Source: Roseovarius salinarum (GTDB taxonomy: Bacteria; Pseudomonadota; Alphaproteobacteria; Rhodobacterales; Rhodobacteraceae). Taken from it: a stretch of 64,000 bases of DNA. The DNA is taken from assembly GCF_002834145.1 (NCBI RefSeq), contig NZ_PHNT01000001.1:137303-201302 (forward strand). Direction: 5' to 3'. The notes beneath the pieces were generated by a model that did no database searches, was not told the origin of the DNA, and saw nothing but the letters and a program-made list of their open reading frames with translations. Shown in pieces: positions 16,575 to 25,383 of the stretch. The translations under genes and the position numbers were made by a program. Within the stretch, counting starts at the first letter, position 1. Each line of letters begins with the position of its first letter.

Positions 16575-17681
16575 TCAAAGGCTTTCGTCGAGCGCCGCGA
16601 GGATCGCGTCGCCCATCTGCGCCGTGGTCACGGGCGTTGCGCCCTCTTCACCCAGCAGGTCCGGGGTGCGCTTTCCCTCGGCCAGCACGCGCTCGACGGC
16701 AGCCTCCAGCCTGCTCGCCTCCTCGCCCCGGTCGAAGCTGTAGCGCAGCGCCATGGCGAAGCTCAGGATGCAGGCGATGGGGTTCGCCTTGCCCTGCCCG
16801 GCGATGTCCGGAGCGCTGCCATGCACGGGCTCGTAGAGCGCCTTGGGTCGGCCGTTTGCCATCGGTGCACCCAGGCTGGCCGAGGGCAGCATGCCCAGGG
16901 ACCCGGTCAGCATCGCCGCCGCGTCCGAGAGCAGGTCCCCGAACAGGTTGTCGGTGACGATCACGTCGAACTGCTTGGGCCAGCGGCACAGCTGCATCGC
17001 GCCCGCGTCCGCGTACATGTGCGACAGCGCCACGTCGGCATAGTCGGCGTCTTGCACCCGCGTGACCACCTCGCGCCACAACACACCGGATTCCATCACG
17101 TTGGCCTTTTCCATCGAGCAGACGCGGTTAGACCGCTTGCGTGCCAGTTCGAACGCCGCCCGCGCCACGCGGTCGATCTCGGACTCGGTGTAACGCTGGG
17201 TGTTGATGCCCACCCGTTCGTTCCCTTCCTCGAAGATGCCGCGCGGCTCCCCGAAGTAGACCCCGCTCGTCAGCTCGCGCACGATCATGATGTCCAGTCC
17301 CGCGACCACGTCACGCTTCAGGCTGGAGAAATCGGCCAGCGCATCGAAGCATTGTGCCGGGCGCAGGTTCGCGAAAAGGTCCATCTCCTTGCGCAGGCGC
17401 AGCAGGCCGCGTTCGGGCTTCAAGCTGAAATCCAGGGTGTCGTAGTTCGGCCCGCCCACGGCGCCCAGCAGGACGGCATCGACCGCTTGGGCCTTCTCCA
17501 TGGTCTTGTCGGCCAACGGCACACCGTGTGCGTCATAGGCCGCACCCCCAACGAGATCCTCGGACAGGTCGAAGGCCATCCCGCGCTTTTGCCCGAACCA
17601 CTCGATGACCCTGGCGACCTCGGTCATGACCTCGGGGCCGATGCCATCGCCGGGCAGGATGAGAAGCGAGGGGGTGCTCAT
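16575..17681 (-). CDS. leuB: 3-isopropylmalate dehydrogenase
   Basis: This 368-residue enzyme oxidatively decarboxylates (2R,3S)-3-isopropylmalate with NAD+, the third leucine-specific step. The [14 protein letters not shown] terminus, the [11 protein letters not shown] segment, the [14 protein letters not shown] substrate loop and the [19 protein letters not shown] region are all present. The start at 17681 follows GGAAGGACGG; a 17-codon upstream extension is possible but lies outside the family alignment. It is on the same strand as leuD and leuC but is separated from them by four other genes. Confidence 0.96.
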   Translation of the reverse strand: MSTPSLLILPGDGIGPEVMTEVARVIEWFGQKRGMAFDLSEDLVGGAAYDAHGVPLADKTMEKAQAVDAVLLGAVGGPNYDTLDFSLKPERGLLRLRKEMDLFANLRPAQCFDALADFSSLKRDVVAGLDIMIVRELTSGVYFGEPRGIFEEGNERVGINTQRYTESEIDRVARAAFELARKRSNRVCSMEKANVMESGVLWREVVTRVQDADYADVALSHMYADAGAMQLCRWPKQFDVIVTDNLFGDLLSDAAAMLTGSLGMLPSASLGAPMANGRPKALYEPVHGSAPDIAGQGKANPIACILSFAMALRYSFDRGEEASRLEAAVERVLAEGKRTPDLLGEEGATPVTTAQMGDAILAALDESL

Positions 17682-17738
17682 GGGGCCGTCCTTCCGTTTT
17701 CTTGCGTCGCTTTCGCGTATCCCGAAGGTCACCGGCGG

Positions 17739-18638
17739 TCAAGAAAGCCAAGGGGCGAGTCCCGCGGCCAGCGCATCCCAAACCCGCGCGATGCGGGGCG
17801 TCTGGCGCAGGCTGCGGTGCGTGGCCAGCCAGACGGGCAGGACCGGCAGATCGAGGCCAAGGTCGATCTCCTCGATCGCGGGGTCGGCACGGCCCAGTGT
17901 CGCCTGCCCGAAGCCGATGCCGCAGCCCGCCCGCACGAGCGCCCAGTAGACCGGGTGGCTGTCGCAGCGCAGCGCGAACCAGTCGTGCGTGGCGGCAAGG
18001 CCGCGTGCCTGCATGCCGCGAATGATCTCCTCGCTGCGGTCGTAGCCGATCATGCTGTGCTGCCCGAGGTCGGCCACGCTGCGCGGGCGCCCCGCCCGGT
18101 CGAGATAGCGTCGGGCGGCGAACATACCCAGTTCGGCGTCGCCCAGGTGCCGCGCCACGAGATCGAGCTGCCGCGGCCGGTACATGCGCACCGCGATGTC
18201 GGATTCGCGGAACAACAGGTTCTCGCTGGCGTTACTGGCGACAAGATCGACGGTGATGCCCGGTTCGGCGGTGTGAAGCTCGGCCAGGATGGGGGGCAGG
18301 ACGTGCAGCGCCACCATGTCGCTGGCGGTGATGCGCACCGGGCCGCTCAGCTCGGTTTGCCGCCCGGCGGCGGTCAGTTCGATCTCGCTCATGGCCGCCT
18401 GCATGCGGCGGGCCGGTTCGATCAGGGCGCGGGCGGTGTCGGTGGGGGCCAGCCCCCGCGGCTGGCGGTCGAACAGTCGCTGCCCGAGTGCCGCCTCGAG
18501 CTGGCGCACCTGCCGGCCCAGCGTGGGCTGGCTGACGCCCGTTCGCCGCGCAGCACCGGAAAGCGACCCGGTGTCCGCAACGGCGAGAAACGCCCGCACG
18601 AGCGACCAATCGACCGGGGAAAGGGTTTTTCCATTCAT
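17739..18638 (-). CDS. LysR-family transcriptional regulator
   Basis: This 299-residue LTTR has an N-terminal winged helix-turn-helix (residues about 10-65, including GSLSGAARRTGVSQPTLGRQ) and a substrate-binding domain. It is divergent from the epimerase gene, with the start codons 92 bp apart, the classical arrangement of a LysR gene and its target. A perfect 12-bp palindrome covers its start codon. Its stop is 57 bp upstream of leuB, so read-through into leuB is also possible. The inducer is unknown. Confidence 0.9.
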   Translation of the reverse strand: MNGKTLSPVDWSLVRAFLAVADTGSLSGAARRTGVSQPTLGRQVRQLEAALGQRLFDRQPRGLAPTDTARALIEPARRMQAAMSEIELTAAGRQTELSGPVRITASDMVALHVLPPILAELHTAEPGITVDLVASNASENLLFRESDIAVRMYRPRQLDLVARHLGDAELGMFAARRYLDRAGRPRSVADLGQHSMIGYDRSEEIIRGMQARGLAATHDWFALRCDSHPVYWALVRAGCGIGFGQATLGRADPAIEEIDLGLDLPVLPVWLATHRSLRQTPRIARVWDALAAGLAPWLS

Positions 18639-18645
18639 ATATGAA
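18634..18645. promoter_or_regulatory. Perfect palindrome TTCATATATGAA over the lysR start
   Basis: A 12-bp perfect inverted repeat spans the LysR-type ATG within the 92-bp divergent region between lysR and the epimerase. It is AT-rich against a GC-rich background. It could be the autoregulatory site of the LysR protein; this is inference from position and symmetry. Confidence 0.35.
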
Positions 18646-18730
18646 AATTACAGCAAGGAATTTTGGCAATCCCCATTCTTCCCTGTTGGCCGCAATGCCG
18701 TGTCACCACAGACACGTGAAAGGGCGCATC

Positions 18731-19657
18731 ATGCGGAAAACTGTCCTCATCCTCGGGGCCTCCGGCCGGTTCGGCCGCAATATCGCTACGCCATTCGAGG
18801 CGGCGGGGTGGCTTGTGCGCGGCTTCCGGCGTGGCACGGACGACCTCGACGCCGCGGCGCAGGGCGCCGACGTGATCGCAAACGGCTGGAACCCGCCCTA
18901 CCACCGCTGGGCGGCGGAATTGCCCGGGTTGCACGCGCAGGTGCGCCGCGCGGCGCTGCGGCACGAGTGCACGGTGCTGTTGCCCGGCAACGTCTATGTC
19001 TTCGGGCGGGATGCCGGCGTGGTCTGGCGCGCGGACACGCCGCACCGCGCCACCAACCGCCTGGGGCGGCTGCGCATCGAGTTGGAGGCCGCCTATCGCG
19101 ACGAAGGGGTGCGCACTATCCTGTTGCGCGGCGGGGATTTCCTGGATACCGAGGCCAGCGGCCAGGTGTTCGACCGTCTGATGGCGCACCGGATCGCGCG
19201 TGGCGTGCTGCACTATCCCGGGCGGCTGGATGTGCCGCATGCCTGGGCCTATCTGCCGGATTTCGCGCGCGCCTTTCAGCTGCTGGCCGAAGCGCGCGAT
19301 GGCCTGCCGCGTTTTGCCGACATCCCGTTTCCCGGCCACACCCTGACGGGGGCCGAGGTCGTCGCCACGCTGGAGCGAGTGACCGGGCGGCCGCTGCGGG
19401 TGCGGCCGGTGCCGTGGTGGCTGTTGCGGCTGGTGCAGCCGGCGATGCCGGTGCTGAGCGGCACGCGCGAGATGCGCTATCTCTGGGACATTCCGCACCG
19501 GTTGGACGGGGCGCGGTTTTCCGAGCTGCTGCCGGACTTCCGGGCCACCTCCGCCGAAGAGGCCCTTGCCGCGGCGGCGGCGCCCCTGCTGCCGCGCGTG
19601 CCGGCGCGCGGCGTTGCGGATCACTCGATGGCGAGGTCCACCCAGACCAGCCTGTGA
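18731..19657 (+). CDS. NAD(P)-dependent epimerase/dehydratase-like (extended SDR) protein
   Basis: This 308-residue Rossmann protein has an N-terminal nucleotide-binding GASGRFGRN motif (residues 9-17). Unlike canonical extended SDRs, I do not see a clear YxxxK. The equivalent region reads LPGNVYVFG and then LGRLRIELE, so it may be an atypical or catalytically altered member. The ATG at 18731 starts directly at the Rossmann fold; the ORF could be extended upstream only into the lysR operator region. It is divergent from the LysR gene, its likely regulator. Its last 37 bp overlap the convergent phosphatase-fold gene. Confidence 0.75.
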   Translation: MRKTVLILGASGRFGRNIATPFEAAGWLVRGFRRGTDDLDAAAQGADVIANGWNPPYHRWAAELPGLHAQVRRAALRHECTVLLPGNVYVFGRDAGVVWRADTPHRATNRLGRLRIELEAAYRDEGVRTILLRGGDFLDTEASGQVFDRLMAHRIARGVLHYPGRLDVPHAWAYLPDFARAFQLLAEARDGLPRFADIPFPGHTLTGAEVVATLERVTGRPLRVRPVPWWLLRLVQPAMPVLSGTREMRYLWDIPHRLDGARFSELLPDFRATSAEEALAAAAAPLLPRVPARGVADHSMARSTQTSL

Positions 19658-20697
19658 CGGCTGGCCGCGCGCGCGTCCGCCGCGCCGGGCGCGCCGGGCG
19701 GGGGCCAGTGCACCCCGGCATCCACGACGTGCCAGTCCGCCGAGGGCAGGACGTAATCCACACGCAACGCGCCCGGGCCGTCCCACGCCACCGTGTCCAG
19801 GCGCGGATCGCCCGCGTGGCCGGGTTGCGGCGGCACGGGGGAGGGCCGGGCGGGCTGCGGATCCTGCAAGCGCGGGTCGGTCAGCAGCGCGCGCAGGGGC
19901 GGCTTGCGCCCCTCGCCGTCGGCCGGGTCGTTGTTCGCGCCGCCCATGAGCACGAAGCGCGCCTCCGGCGGTGATCCGAAAGCGCCGTCGAGAAACAGCC
20001 GCCAGAATCGCAGCTCATCGCGGTTGCGCAAACCGTTCCGGTCTTCCGGGCCGTCAAAGACGGGCGGCGTGGCATGGAAGGCCAGAACCGTCAGCGGCCC
20101 CGTTTCATGATCGAACGGCACCACCCACGACCCGACGGAGGCGAGGCGTTGCGCTGCCTGGGCCGCCTCGGAGGGGAACGGCGTGCCGTCGGGGTGCTCG
20201 GGCAGGTGCGCGCCCGGCAGGTCGCGCCACGACAGCCGGGAGAAATCCCGAACGCCACCCGTTCGCACCGGCAGCTGCGAGAGCAACGCCATCCCGCCCT
20301 GTCCGGGGAACCGGCCGTAGCCCTGTGCATCGCGGGCGCGTCCCTCTCGCCCGTCCCCGTCCATGTCCAGCCCGGTGGGCCACCCGGTATTGGGCCTAAG
20401 GGCGAACAGGTGGGGATATTGCGGGCCGCCAAGCGCGATGCGATCGCGCAGCGCCGACAGCGTGACGAGGTCGTGATCATAGTCGACGTCCAGCAGCAGC
20501 AGCACGTCGGGCGCAACCCGCGCGATGACGCGCGCCACCGCCTCGATCTGCGCGTCCTGGCCACCGTGGATATCCCGCAGCAGTAACCCGGGGCCATCGC
20601 GTGACAGGTCGCCGTGGAAGGTGGCAACGCGCAGCGTTTGCGCCGATGCGCCCGTCGCGGCAAGCCAGACCAGCCCGGCGACAACGAGGCCCCTCAG
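19621..20697 (-). CDS. Secreted endonuclease/exonuclease/phosphatase-family protein
   Basis: This is an EEP-fold protein of about 358 residues with a signal peptide (RGLVVAGLVWLAATGASA then QT). Catalytic-fold landmarks include an RVATFHGDL start, VLLLLDVDYDHD, VLMGGANNDPADG and a final HRLVWVDL, although the usual LQE and GDFN motifs are modified. No ATG, GTG or TTG lies near the signal peptide; the only ATG (20820) adds a 41-residue overlap with the preceding gene. The best start is a CTG at 20697-20695 that overlaps the upstream stop as CTGA, implying coupled translation. Function is probably extracytoplasmic phosphodiester hydrolysis; the substrate is unknown. Confidence 0.75.
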   Translation of the reverse strand: MRGLVVAGLVWLAATGASAQTLRVATFHGDLSRDGPGLLLRDIHGGQDAQIEAVARVIARVAPDVLLLLDVDYDHDLVTLSALRDRIALGGPQYPHLFALRPNTGWPTGLDMDGDGREGRARDAQGYGRFPGQGGMALLSQLPVRTGGVRDFSRLSWRDLPGAHLPEHPDGTPFPSEAAQAAQRLASVGSWVVPFDHETGPLTVLAFHATPPVFDGPEDRNGLRNRDELRFWRLFLDGAFGSPPEARFVLMGGANNDPADGEGRKPPLRALLTDPRLQDPQPARPSPVPPQPGHAGDPRLDTVAWDGPGALRVDYVLPSADWHVVDAGVHWPPPGAPGAADARAASRHRLVWVDLAIE

Positions 20698-21533
20698 GCG
20701 GTGCGCAGCGTCTTGTCCTGCGCGCGGGCGTAGGCGCGGCGGCGCTTTTCGTCGATCATGGCGGCCACACGTTCCATCGCGATGCCGCGCATGATCATTG
20801 CGGCTGGCAAAAAGGCCCATGCTGTCATCGTCCAGATCAGCGACTGCGGGTTCTCCATCGTGATCGGGCCGATCAGATCGGAGGCGGCCTTGACGATCAC
20901 GGGAATCAGGAATGGCAGCAGAGCCCCTAACACAATGTTAAGAGCCGCATCGCGGCGCAGCCGGCCGACCACGTCGCCAACGGCGGTGGGATCGAACAGC
21001 GGCAGGTTGACCCAGACGTTGAACGCCATGTGGCGTGCGGGCCAACCGAACAGCCGAACCCACGTGAGAAAGACCAGCATCGCCGAAAGAGAGATCATGT
21101 AGGCGATCCCGGCCGCCGTGCGGACGGAGTTTATCAGGCCGGCGCCGGCGTTCTCGGGCAGCATGAGCACCACAAGACGCACCGGCGAATAAGGAAAGTC
21201 GATCGCGTGGCCCAAGCCGATGCCCAGTGCGGTGAGAACGCGCGTCAGGTCGGTCGGATCGCTCTTGCCCCGGCAAATCAGCGACAGCACCACGACGATC
21301 AGGAACAGGGCGGTGAACTTCACGCGGTTGAAGGGCGGCGCGAAACGGAATTCGACGATACCCGGGTAGCGGCTGAAATACTCGATGAAGGTCATCATCG
21401 CTGCGAGGAACGCCAGGACAACCACGATCTGCGTCGTGTCGAGCCCGACCGACGGCAAGAGCAGCGACGGCGTCATCACGAGCGCCGCCACGAGGACGGC
21501 ACGCAAGAACGCGCTGACTGTGCGTGCGATCAC
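20694..21533 (-). CDS. Multi-pass membrane protein of unknown function
   Basis: This 279-residue protein has about six hydrophobic helices: near 10-30, 35-50, 72-88, 140-165, 195-215 and 225-245. I do not recognise a functional family. It ends in a basic tail and its stop codon overlaps the presumed CTG start of the secreted EEP-family gene, so the two are probably made together. The tandem lies between leuD and leuB on the same strand, but links to leucine synthesis are not evident from the sequence. Confidence 0.7.
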   Translation of the reverse strand: MIARTVSAFLRAVLVAALVMTPSLLLPSVGLDTTQIVVVLAFLAAMMTFIEYFSRYPGIVEFRFAPPFNRVKFTALFLIVVVLSLICRGKSDPTDLTRVLTALGIGLGHAIDFPYSPVRLVVLMLPENAGAGLINSVRTAAGIAYMISLSAMLVFLTWVRLFGWPARHMAFNVWVNLPLFDPTAVGDVVGRLRRDAALNIVLGALLPFLIPVIVKAASDLIGPITMENPQSLIWTMTAWAFLPAAMIMRGIAMERVAAMIDEKRRRAYARAQDKTLRTA

Positions 21534-21842
21534 TGCTCGTTCCCCTTCGACGCGGCCGGGCGCGATGCCTTGCCGCCCCCTTGTTCCTACCTGGTCCCGC
21601 TCTTGATGGCGGGCTGCCTCAACATGGTGGAATCCTGCCTTGTTTCGCGCGCCATCTCAAGCTTTTGGTTCCTTTGGCCGCGCATTCGCGGCCCCGGGCA
21701 CGCGCGACTGGTGCCGCAATGCATCAATTGCGGCTGATCCCGGTGCACCGGCAACATGGAGATCCAAGATGTTGTGTTGAATGGGGTTTCAGGTACCAGA
21801 GCACCATCGGTGGCCGCGCCCGGTGGCGGGCGCGGCCCCGGG
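21534..21842. other. Intergenic region with three strong hairpins, between leuD and a membrane protein gene
   Basis: No gene is supported here. There are three perfect inverted repeats: GGCCGCG/CGCGGCC (21676-21693, 4-nt loop), GCCGCAAT/ATTGCGGC (21713-21734, 6-nt loop) and GGCCGCGCCC/GGGCGCGGCC (21812-21837, 6-nt loop). The last lies just 3' of leuD and may end its transcript, though it lacks a T-run. The promoter for the downstream membrane protein is probably here too. Confidence 0.5.
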
Positions 21843-22448
21843 TCACATCCAGGGGCGTTCCGCCGCTGCCCTGCTTTCGAACGCCTCGATCGCCCGGGCC
21901 TTTTCCATCGTCAGACCGATATCGTCGAGCCCCTCGAGCAGGCAGTGCTTCTTGAAGGCGTCGATCTCGAACGGGAAGGTTTCGCCGTCCGCGGTGGTGA
22001 TCGTCTGGTTTTCGAGGTCGACCGTCATGCGCGCGTTGGCGCCCTTATCGGCTTCGCGCATCAGGACGTCCACCTGCGCCTGCGGCAGGGCGATGGGCAG
22101 GATACCGTTCTTGAAGCAGTTGTTGTGGAAGATGTCGGCGAAGCTGGGTGCGATGATGCAGCGGATGCCGAAATCCTTGATCGCCCATGGCGCGTGTTCG
22201 CGCGAGGAGCCGCAGCCGAAGTTGTCGCCCGCGACCAGGATCTCGGCCTCGCGGTAGGCCGGCTGGTTGAGCACGAAATCGGGAATCTCGTTGCCTTCGC
22301 GGTCATAGCGCATCTCGTCGAACAGGTTCACGCCCAGACCGGTGCGTTTGATCGTCTTCAGGAACTGCTTGGGGATGATCATGTCGGTGTCGACATTCAT
22401 CATCGGCAGGGGCGCCGCGACGCCGGTGAATTTCTGGAATTTTTCCAT
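21843..22448 (-). CDS. leuD: 3-isopropylmalate dehydratase small subunit
   Basis: This 201-residue small subunit of isopropylmalate isomerase forms the swivel domain that closes over the [4Fe-4S] site of LeuC. The [20 protein letters not shown] start, [16 protein letters not shown] motif and [13 protein letters not shown] segment are diagnostic. The ATG at 22448 follows a GGAGAGC site. The gene is 62 bp downstream of leuC on the same strand, with a GC-rich hairpin (22471-22487) in the gap that may set the LeuC:LeuD ratio. Confidence 0.96.
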   Translation of the reverse strand: MEKFQKFTGVAAPLPMMNVDTDMIIPKQFLKTIKRTGLGVNLFDEMRYDREGNEIPDFVLNQPAYREAEILVAGDNFGCGSSREHAPWAIKDFGIRCIIAPSFADIFHNNCFKNGILPIALPQAQVDVLMREADKGANARMTVDLENQTITTADGETFPFEIDAFKKHCLLEGLDDIGLTMEKARAIEAFESRAAAERPWM

Positions 22449-22502
22449 TCTCGCTCTCCTTGGAACGGGTGGCGGGGCGGCCCCGCCCCACGTCTTCGGC
22501 AA

Positions 22503-22520
22503 GCCGGGCGTCAGCCCGGC
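22503..22520. repeat. Dispersed GCCGGGC-(4)-GCCCGGC palindrome, copy 1
   Basis: An 18-bp inverted repeat with a GTCA loop overlaps the leuC stop. Similar hairpins (GGCCGGGC TGAA GCCCGGCC at 37163-37182 and GGCGGGC TTCA GCCCGCC at 53093-53110) occur at other gene ends. It may be a small REP-like unit or transcript-end hairpin. Confidence 0.4.
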
Positions 22521-23932
22521 ACACCGTCGCCCATCATCTCCCGCACATCGGTCAGCCTGCCCGTCACCGCGGCCGCGGCGGCCATGGCGGGGCTCATCAG
22601 GTGGGTGCGGCCCTTGTAGCCCTGCCGCCCCTCGAAGTTGCGGTTCGAGGTCGAGGCGCAGCGTTCGCCGGGCGACAGCTGATCGGGGTTCATGCCCAGA
22701 CACATCGAGCAGCCGGCCATGCGCCATTCGAACCCCGCCTCCTGCAGCTTCTGCGCGATCCCCTCTTCCTCGGCCTGCGCGCGCACGAGGCCCGATCCGG
22801 GCACGATCATCGCGCGCAGCCCGTCCTTGACGCGCCTGCCTTCCATGACGCGGGCGACCTCGCGCAGGTCCTCGATGCGGCCGTTGGTGCACGAGCCGAT
22901 GAACACCGTGTCGATCTCGACGTCCGACAGCTTCTGGCCCGGCTCGAGGCCCATGTACTCCAGCGCGCGGCGCGCGGCATCGGCCTTGCCGCCCTCGAAG
23001 GACTCGGGCGCGGGCACCTCGGCGGTGATCGGCAGCACGTCCTCGGGCGAGGTGCCCCAGGTGACGACCGGCGTGATCTCGGCCGCGTCGATCTCGATCA
23101 CCTTGTCGTAATGCGCGCCCTCGTCCGAGCGCATGGATTTCCAGTAGGCGACCGCGGCTTCCCAGGCCGCGCCCTTGGGCGCGTGCGGGCGGCCCTTGAG
23201 ATATTCGAAGGTCTTGTCGTCCGGTGCGATCAGCCCGGCGCGCGCGCCGCCCTCGATCGCCATGTTGCACACGGTCATCCGCCCTTCCATTGAAAGCGCC
23301 TCGATCGCGCTGCCGGCGTATTCGATGACGTGGCCCGTGCCGCCGGCGGTGCCGGTGCGGCCGATGATCGTCAGCGTGATGTCCTTCGCCGTCACACCAG
23401 GCGGCAGTTCGCCGTCGACCTTCACCAGCATGTTCTTCGACTTCGACTGGATCAGCGTCTGCGTGGCGAGCACGTGCTCGACCTCCGAGGTGCCGATGCC
23501 GTGGGCCAGCGCCCCGAAGGCGCCGTGCGTGGCGGTGTGGCTGTCGCCGCAGACGATTGTCATGCCCGGCTGGGTCCAGCCCTGCTCGGGGCCGATGATG
23601 TGGACGATCCCCTGGCGGACATCGTCCACGTCGTACATCTCGATCCCGAAATCGGCGGCGTTCTTGCGCAGCGCCTCCACCTGGATGCGCGATTGTTCGT
23701 CCTTGATGCCCTGGATGCGGGTCGGGTCGGTCGGCACGTTGTGGTCGGGCACCGCGATGGTCTTTTCGGGGTGGCGCACCGGGCGGCCGGCCATGCGCAG
23801 GCCTTCGAAGGCCTGCGGGCTGGTCACCTCGTGCACCAGGTGGCGGTCGATATAAAGCAGGGATGTGCCGTCCTCGGCCTCGTGCACCAGGTGGGCATCC
23901 CAGATCTTGTCATAGAGCGTCTTGGGGGGCAT
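22511..23932 (-). CDS. leuC: 3-isopropylmalate dehydratase large subunit
   Basis: This 473-residue aconitase-family protein isomerises 2- to 3-isopropylmalate. Iron-sulfur ligands are visible in GSCTNG and in [10 protein letters not shown], and the [16 protein letters not shown] and NRNFEGRQG motifs are present. Length is normal for LeuC. The stop codon sits inside a GCCGGGC/GCCCGGC palindrome shared with other intergenic sites in the window. leuD follows downstream. Confidence 0.97.
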   Translation of the reverse strand: MPPKTLYDKIWDAHLVHEAEDGTSLLYIDRHLVHEVTSPQAFEGLRMAGRPVRHPEKTIAVPDHNVPTDPTRIQGIKDEQSRIQVEALRKNAADFGIEMYDVDDVRQGIVHIIGPEQGWTQPGMTIVCGDSHTATHGAFGALAHGIGTSEVEHVLATQTLIQSKSKNMLVKVDGELPPGVTAKDITLTIIGRTGTAGGTGHVIEYAGSAIEALSMEGRMTVCNMAIEGGARAGLIAPDDKTFEYLKGRPHAPKGAAWEAAVAYWKSMRSDEGAHYDKVIEIDAAEITPVVTWGTSPEDVLPITAEVPAPESFEGGKADAARRALEYMGLEPGQKLSDVEIDTVFIGSCTNGRIEDLREVARVMEGRRVKDGLRAMIVPGSGLVRAQAEEEGIAQKLQEAGFEWRMAGCSMCLGMNPDQLSPGERCASTSNRNFEGRQGYKGRTHLMSPAMAAAAAVTGRLTDVREMMGDGVPG

Positions 23933-23986
23933 CGGTCCTCTCCCGTGTGATTGGCTTGGGTCGGTGGCGCGACGGGGAAAGGCGGC

Positions 23987-24073
23987 CTATAGGCGGGCCA
24001 GAACGGTCAGGCGCGCGCCGAAGAACCGCCAGGGCAGGCGCGCGCGGTCGTCCATGTCGAAGATGCGTTTCAT
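23987..24073 (-). CDS. Possible 28-residue small ORF upstream of leuC
   Basis: An ATG at 24073 opens a 28-codon frame (MKRIFDMDDRARLPWRFFG, then ARLTVLARL) ending at TAG 23987, 54 bp before leuC on the same strand. It has codon usage like the genes around it. The ATG directly follows a perfect 8-bp-stem hairpin instead of a clear ribosome site. I do not recognise the peptide. It is not Leu-rich, so a classical leucine attenuator peptide is not supported. Confidence 0.3.
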   Translation of the reverse strand: MKRIFDMDDRARLPWRFFGARLTVLARL

Positions 24074-24097
24074 GGTCCAGCAGATACAGGCTGGACC
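24074..24097. repeat. Perfect hairpin GGTCCAGC-(8)-GCTGGACC between mcl1 and leuC
   Basis: There are 8-bp perfect arms with an 8-nt loop, lying between the end of mcl1 and the small ORF that precedes leuC. No T-run follows on either strand. It could be an mcl1 transcript-end structure or part of the leuC leader. Confidence 0.45.
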
Positions 24098-24185
24098 CCG
24101 CTCTATCAAGGGCGCGCACGGCGGAATCGTCCGCTCCGACCGGCGATGGCCCGGCTGGCGGACGGCCCGGCCGTGCGCGTGCCGC

Positions 24186-25142
24186 TCAGGTCTCGATCAT
24201 CTCGGCCATGCGCACGATGCCCTCGGCCTGCTTGATCGACGCGATGTCGACCAGCCGGCCCTTGTAGGTCGTCGCCCCTTCGCCGCGGGCCTTCGCCTCT
24301 TCCATCGCGGCAAGGATCTCGCGCGCCTCGGCGACGGCTTCGTCGGAGGGCGTGAAGACCTCGTTGGCCAGCGCGATCTGCTTGGGGTGGATGGCCCACT
24401 TGCCGACCATCCCCAGCGTCGCCGACCGGCGCGCCTGCGCGCGGAAGCCGTCGTCGTCGCTGAAGTCGCCGAAGGGGCCGTCCACGGGCAGCAGCCCGTG
24501 GGTGCGGCAGGCCGCGACGATGGCGGCCTGCGCCCAGTGCCACGGGTCCGACCAGTATTTCTCGCCCTCGCGCAGCATGTAGTAGTTTTCCTGCGTGCCG
24601 CCGATGCCGGTGGTCGCCATGCCCATGGAGGCGGCGAAGTCGGCGGCGCCCAGGCTCATCGCCTCCAGCCGGGGCGAGGCGGCGGCGATTTCCTCGACAT
24701 GGGCGATGCCGGCCGCACTTTCGATGATGACTTCGAATGCGATCTTCCCGGAGCGGCCCTTGGCGGCCTCGACGGCGGTCACCAGCGCGTCGACGGCATA
24801 GATGTCCGCGGCGTTGCCCACCTTGGGGATCATGATCTGGTCCAGCCGGTCACCTGTCTGTTCCAGCAGGTCCACAACGTCACGATACCAGTAAGGCGTG
24901 TCCAGCCCGTTGATGCGCACCGACAACGTCTTGCGGCCCCAGTCCACGTCGTTGATCGCCTGCACGGTGTTGGCGCGCGCGGCCGCCTTGTCATTGGGCG
25001 ACACCGAATCCTCGAGGTCGATGTTGATCACGTCGGCGGCACTTGCGGCCATCTTCTCGAACAGCTTGGCGTTCGAGCCCGGTCCGAACAACTGGCACCG
25101 GTTGGGGCGCGCCGGCGCGGCGGGCTGGATGCGAAAGCTCAT
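24186..25142 (-). CDS. mcl1: L-malyl-CoA/beta-methylmalyl-CoA lyase (Mcl1 type)
   Basis: This 318-residue CitE-like TIM-barrel enzyme is very close to Rhodobacter sphaeroides Mcl1 along its whole length as I recall that sequence. It shares the RPNRCQLFGPGS start, VINIDLEDSV, FEVIIESAAGIAHVEEI, GIGGTQENYYM and VGKWAIHPKQ. Mcl1 cleaves methylmalyl-CoA to propionyl-CoA and glyoxylate, and condenses acetyl-CoA with glyoxylate, in the ethylmalonyl-CoA pathway. Mg-binding acidic residues sit in IIES and in AADFAAS. A second, serine-cycle-type lyase lies at 56615-57568, so the two paralogues probably serve separate routes. Confidence 0.93.
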   Translation of the reverse strand: MSFRIQPAAPARPNRCQLFGPGSNAKLFEKMAASAADVINIDLEDSVSPNDKAAARANTVQAINDVDWGRKTLSVRINGLDTPYWYRDVVDLLEQTGDRLDQIMIPKVGNAADIYAVDALVTAVEAAKGRSGKIAFEVIIESAAGIAHVEEIAAASPRLEAMSLGAADFAASMGMATTGIGGTQENYYMLREGEKYWSDPWHWAQAAIVAACRTHGLLPVDGPFGDFSDDDGFRAQARRSATLGMVGKWAIHPKQIALANEVFTPSDEAVAEAREILAAMEEAKARGEGATTYKGRLVDIASIKQAEGIVRMAEMIET

Positions 25143-25383
25143 GATACGGCTCCTCGGGCAAGTTTGTTGCGAATTTGTCGCTGGAAGGGCTATTAAATTG
25201 CCCGGGGCTGCGCAAGGCTTTTCGCGGGCGCAGAAACCAGCGCTGCGCCGCAGAGCGCCCATCTGCTCCGGAAAGGCCGGCCCGTGCCCGCCCGCGAAGG
25301 GGCGTTCGCGTGTATGGTGGCGCCTTGGCAGAATGTCGCAAACGGGCATTGCGCACCGCGGCAACGGTGATACCGGCAGTGCC

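Noticed and set aside
18641-18730. Earlier ATG for the epimerase-like gene at 18641
   Set aside because: It would lie in the divergent operator region and precede the Rossmann fold by 30 unrelated residues.
20698-20820. ATG start at 20820 for the secreted EEP-family protein
   Set aside because: It would bury the signal peptide behind about 41 residues fully overlapping the upstream membrane-protein gene.
24898-25383. N-terminal extension of the MFS transporter
   Set aside because: Open frame overlaps mcl1 on the other strand and adds non-membrane sequence; the ATG at 25384 starts at the first helix region.
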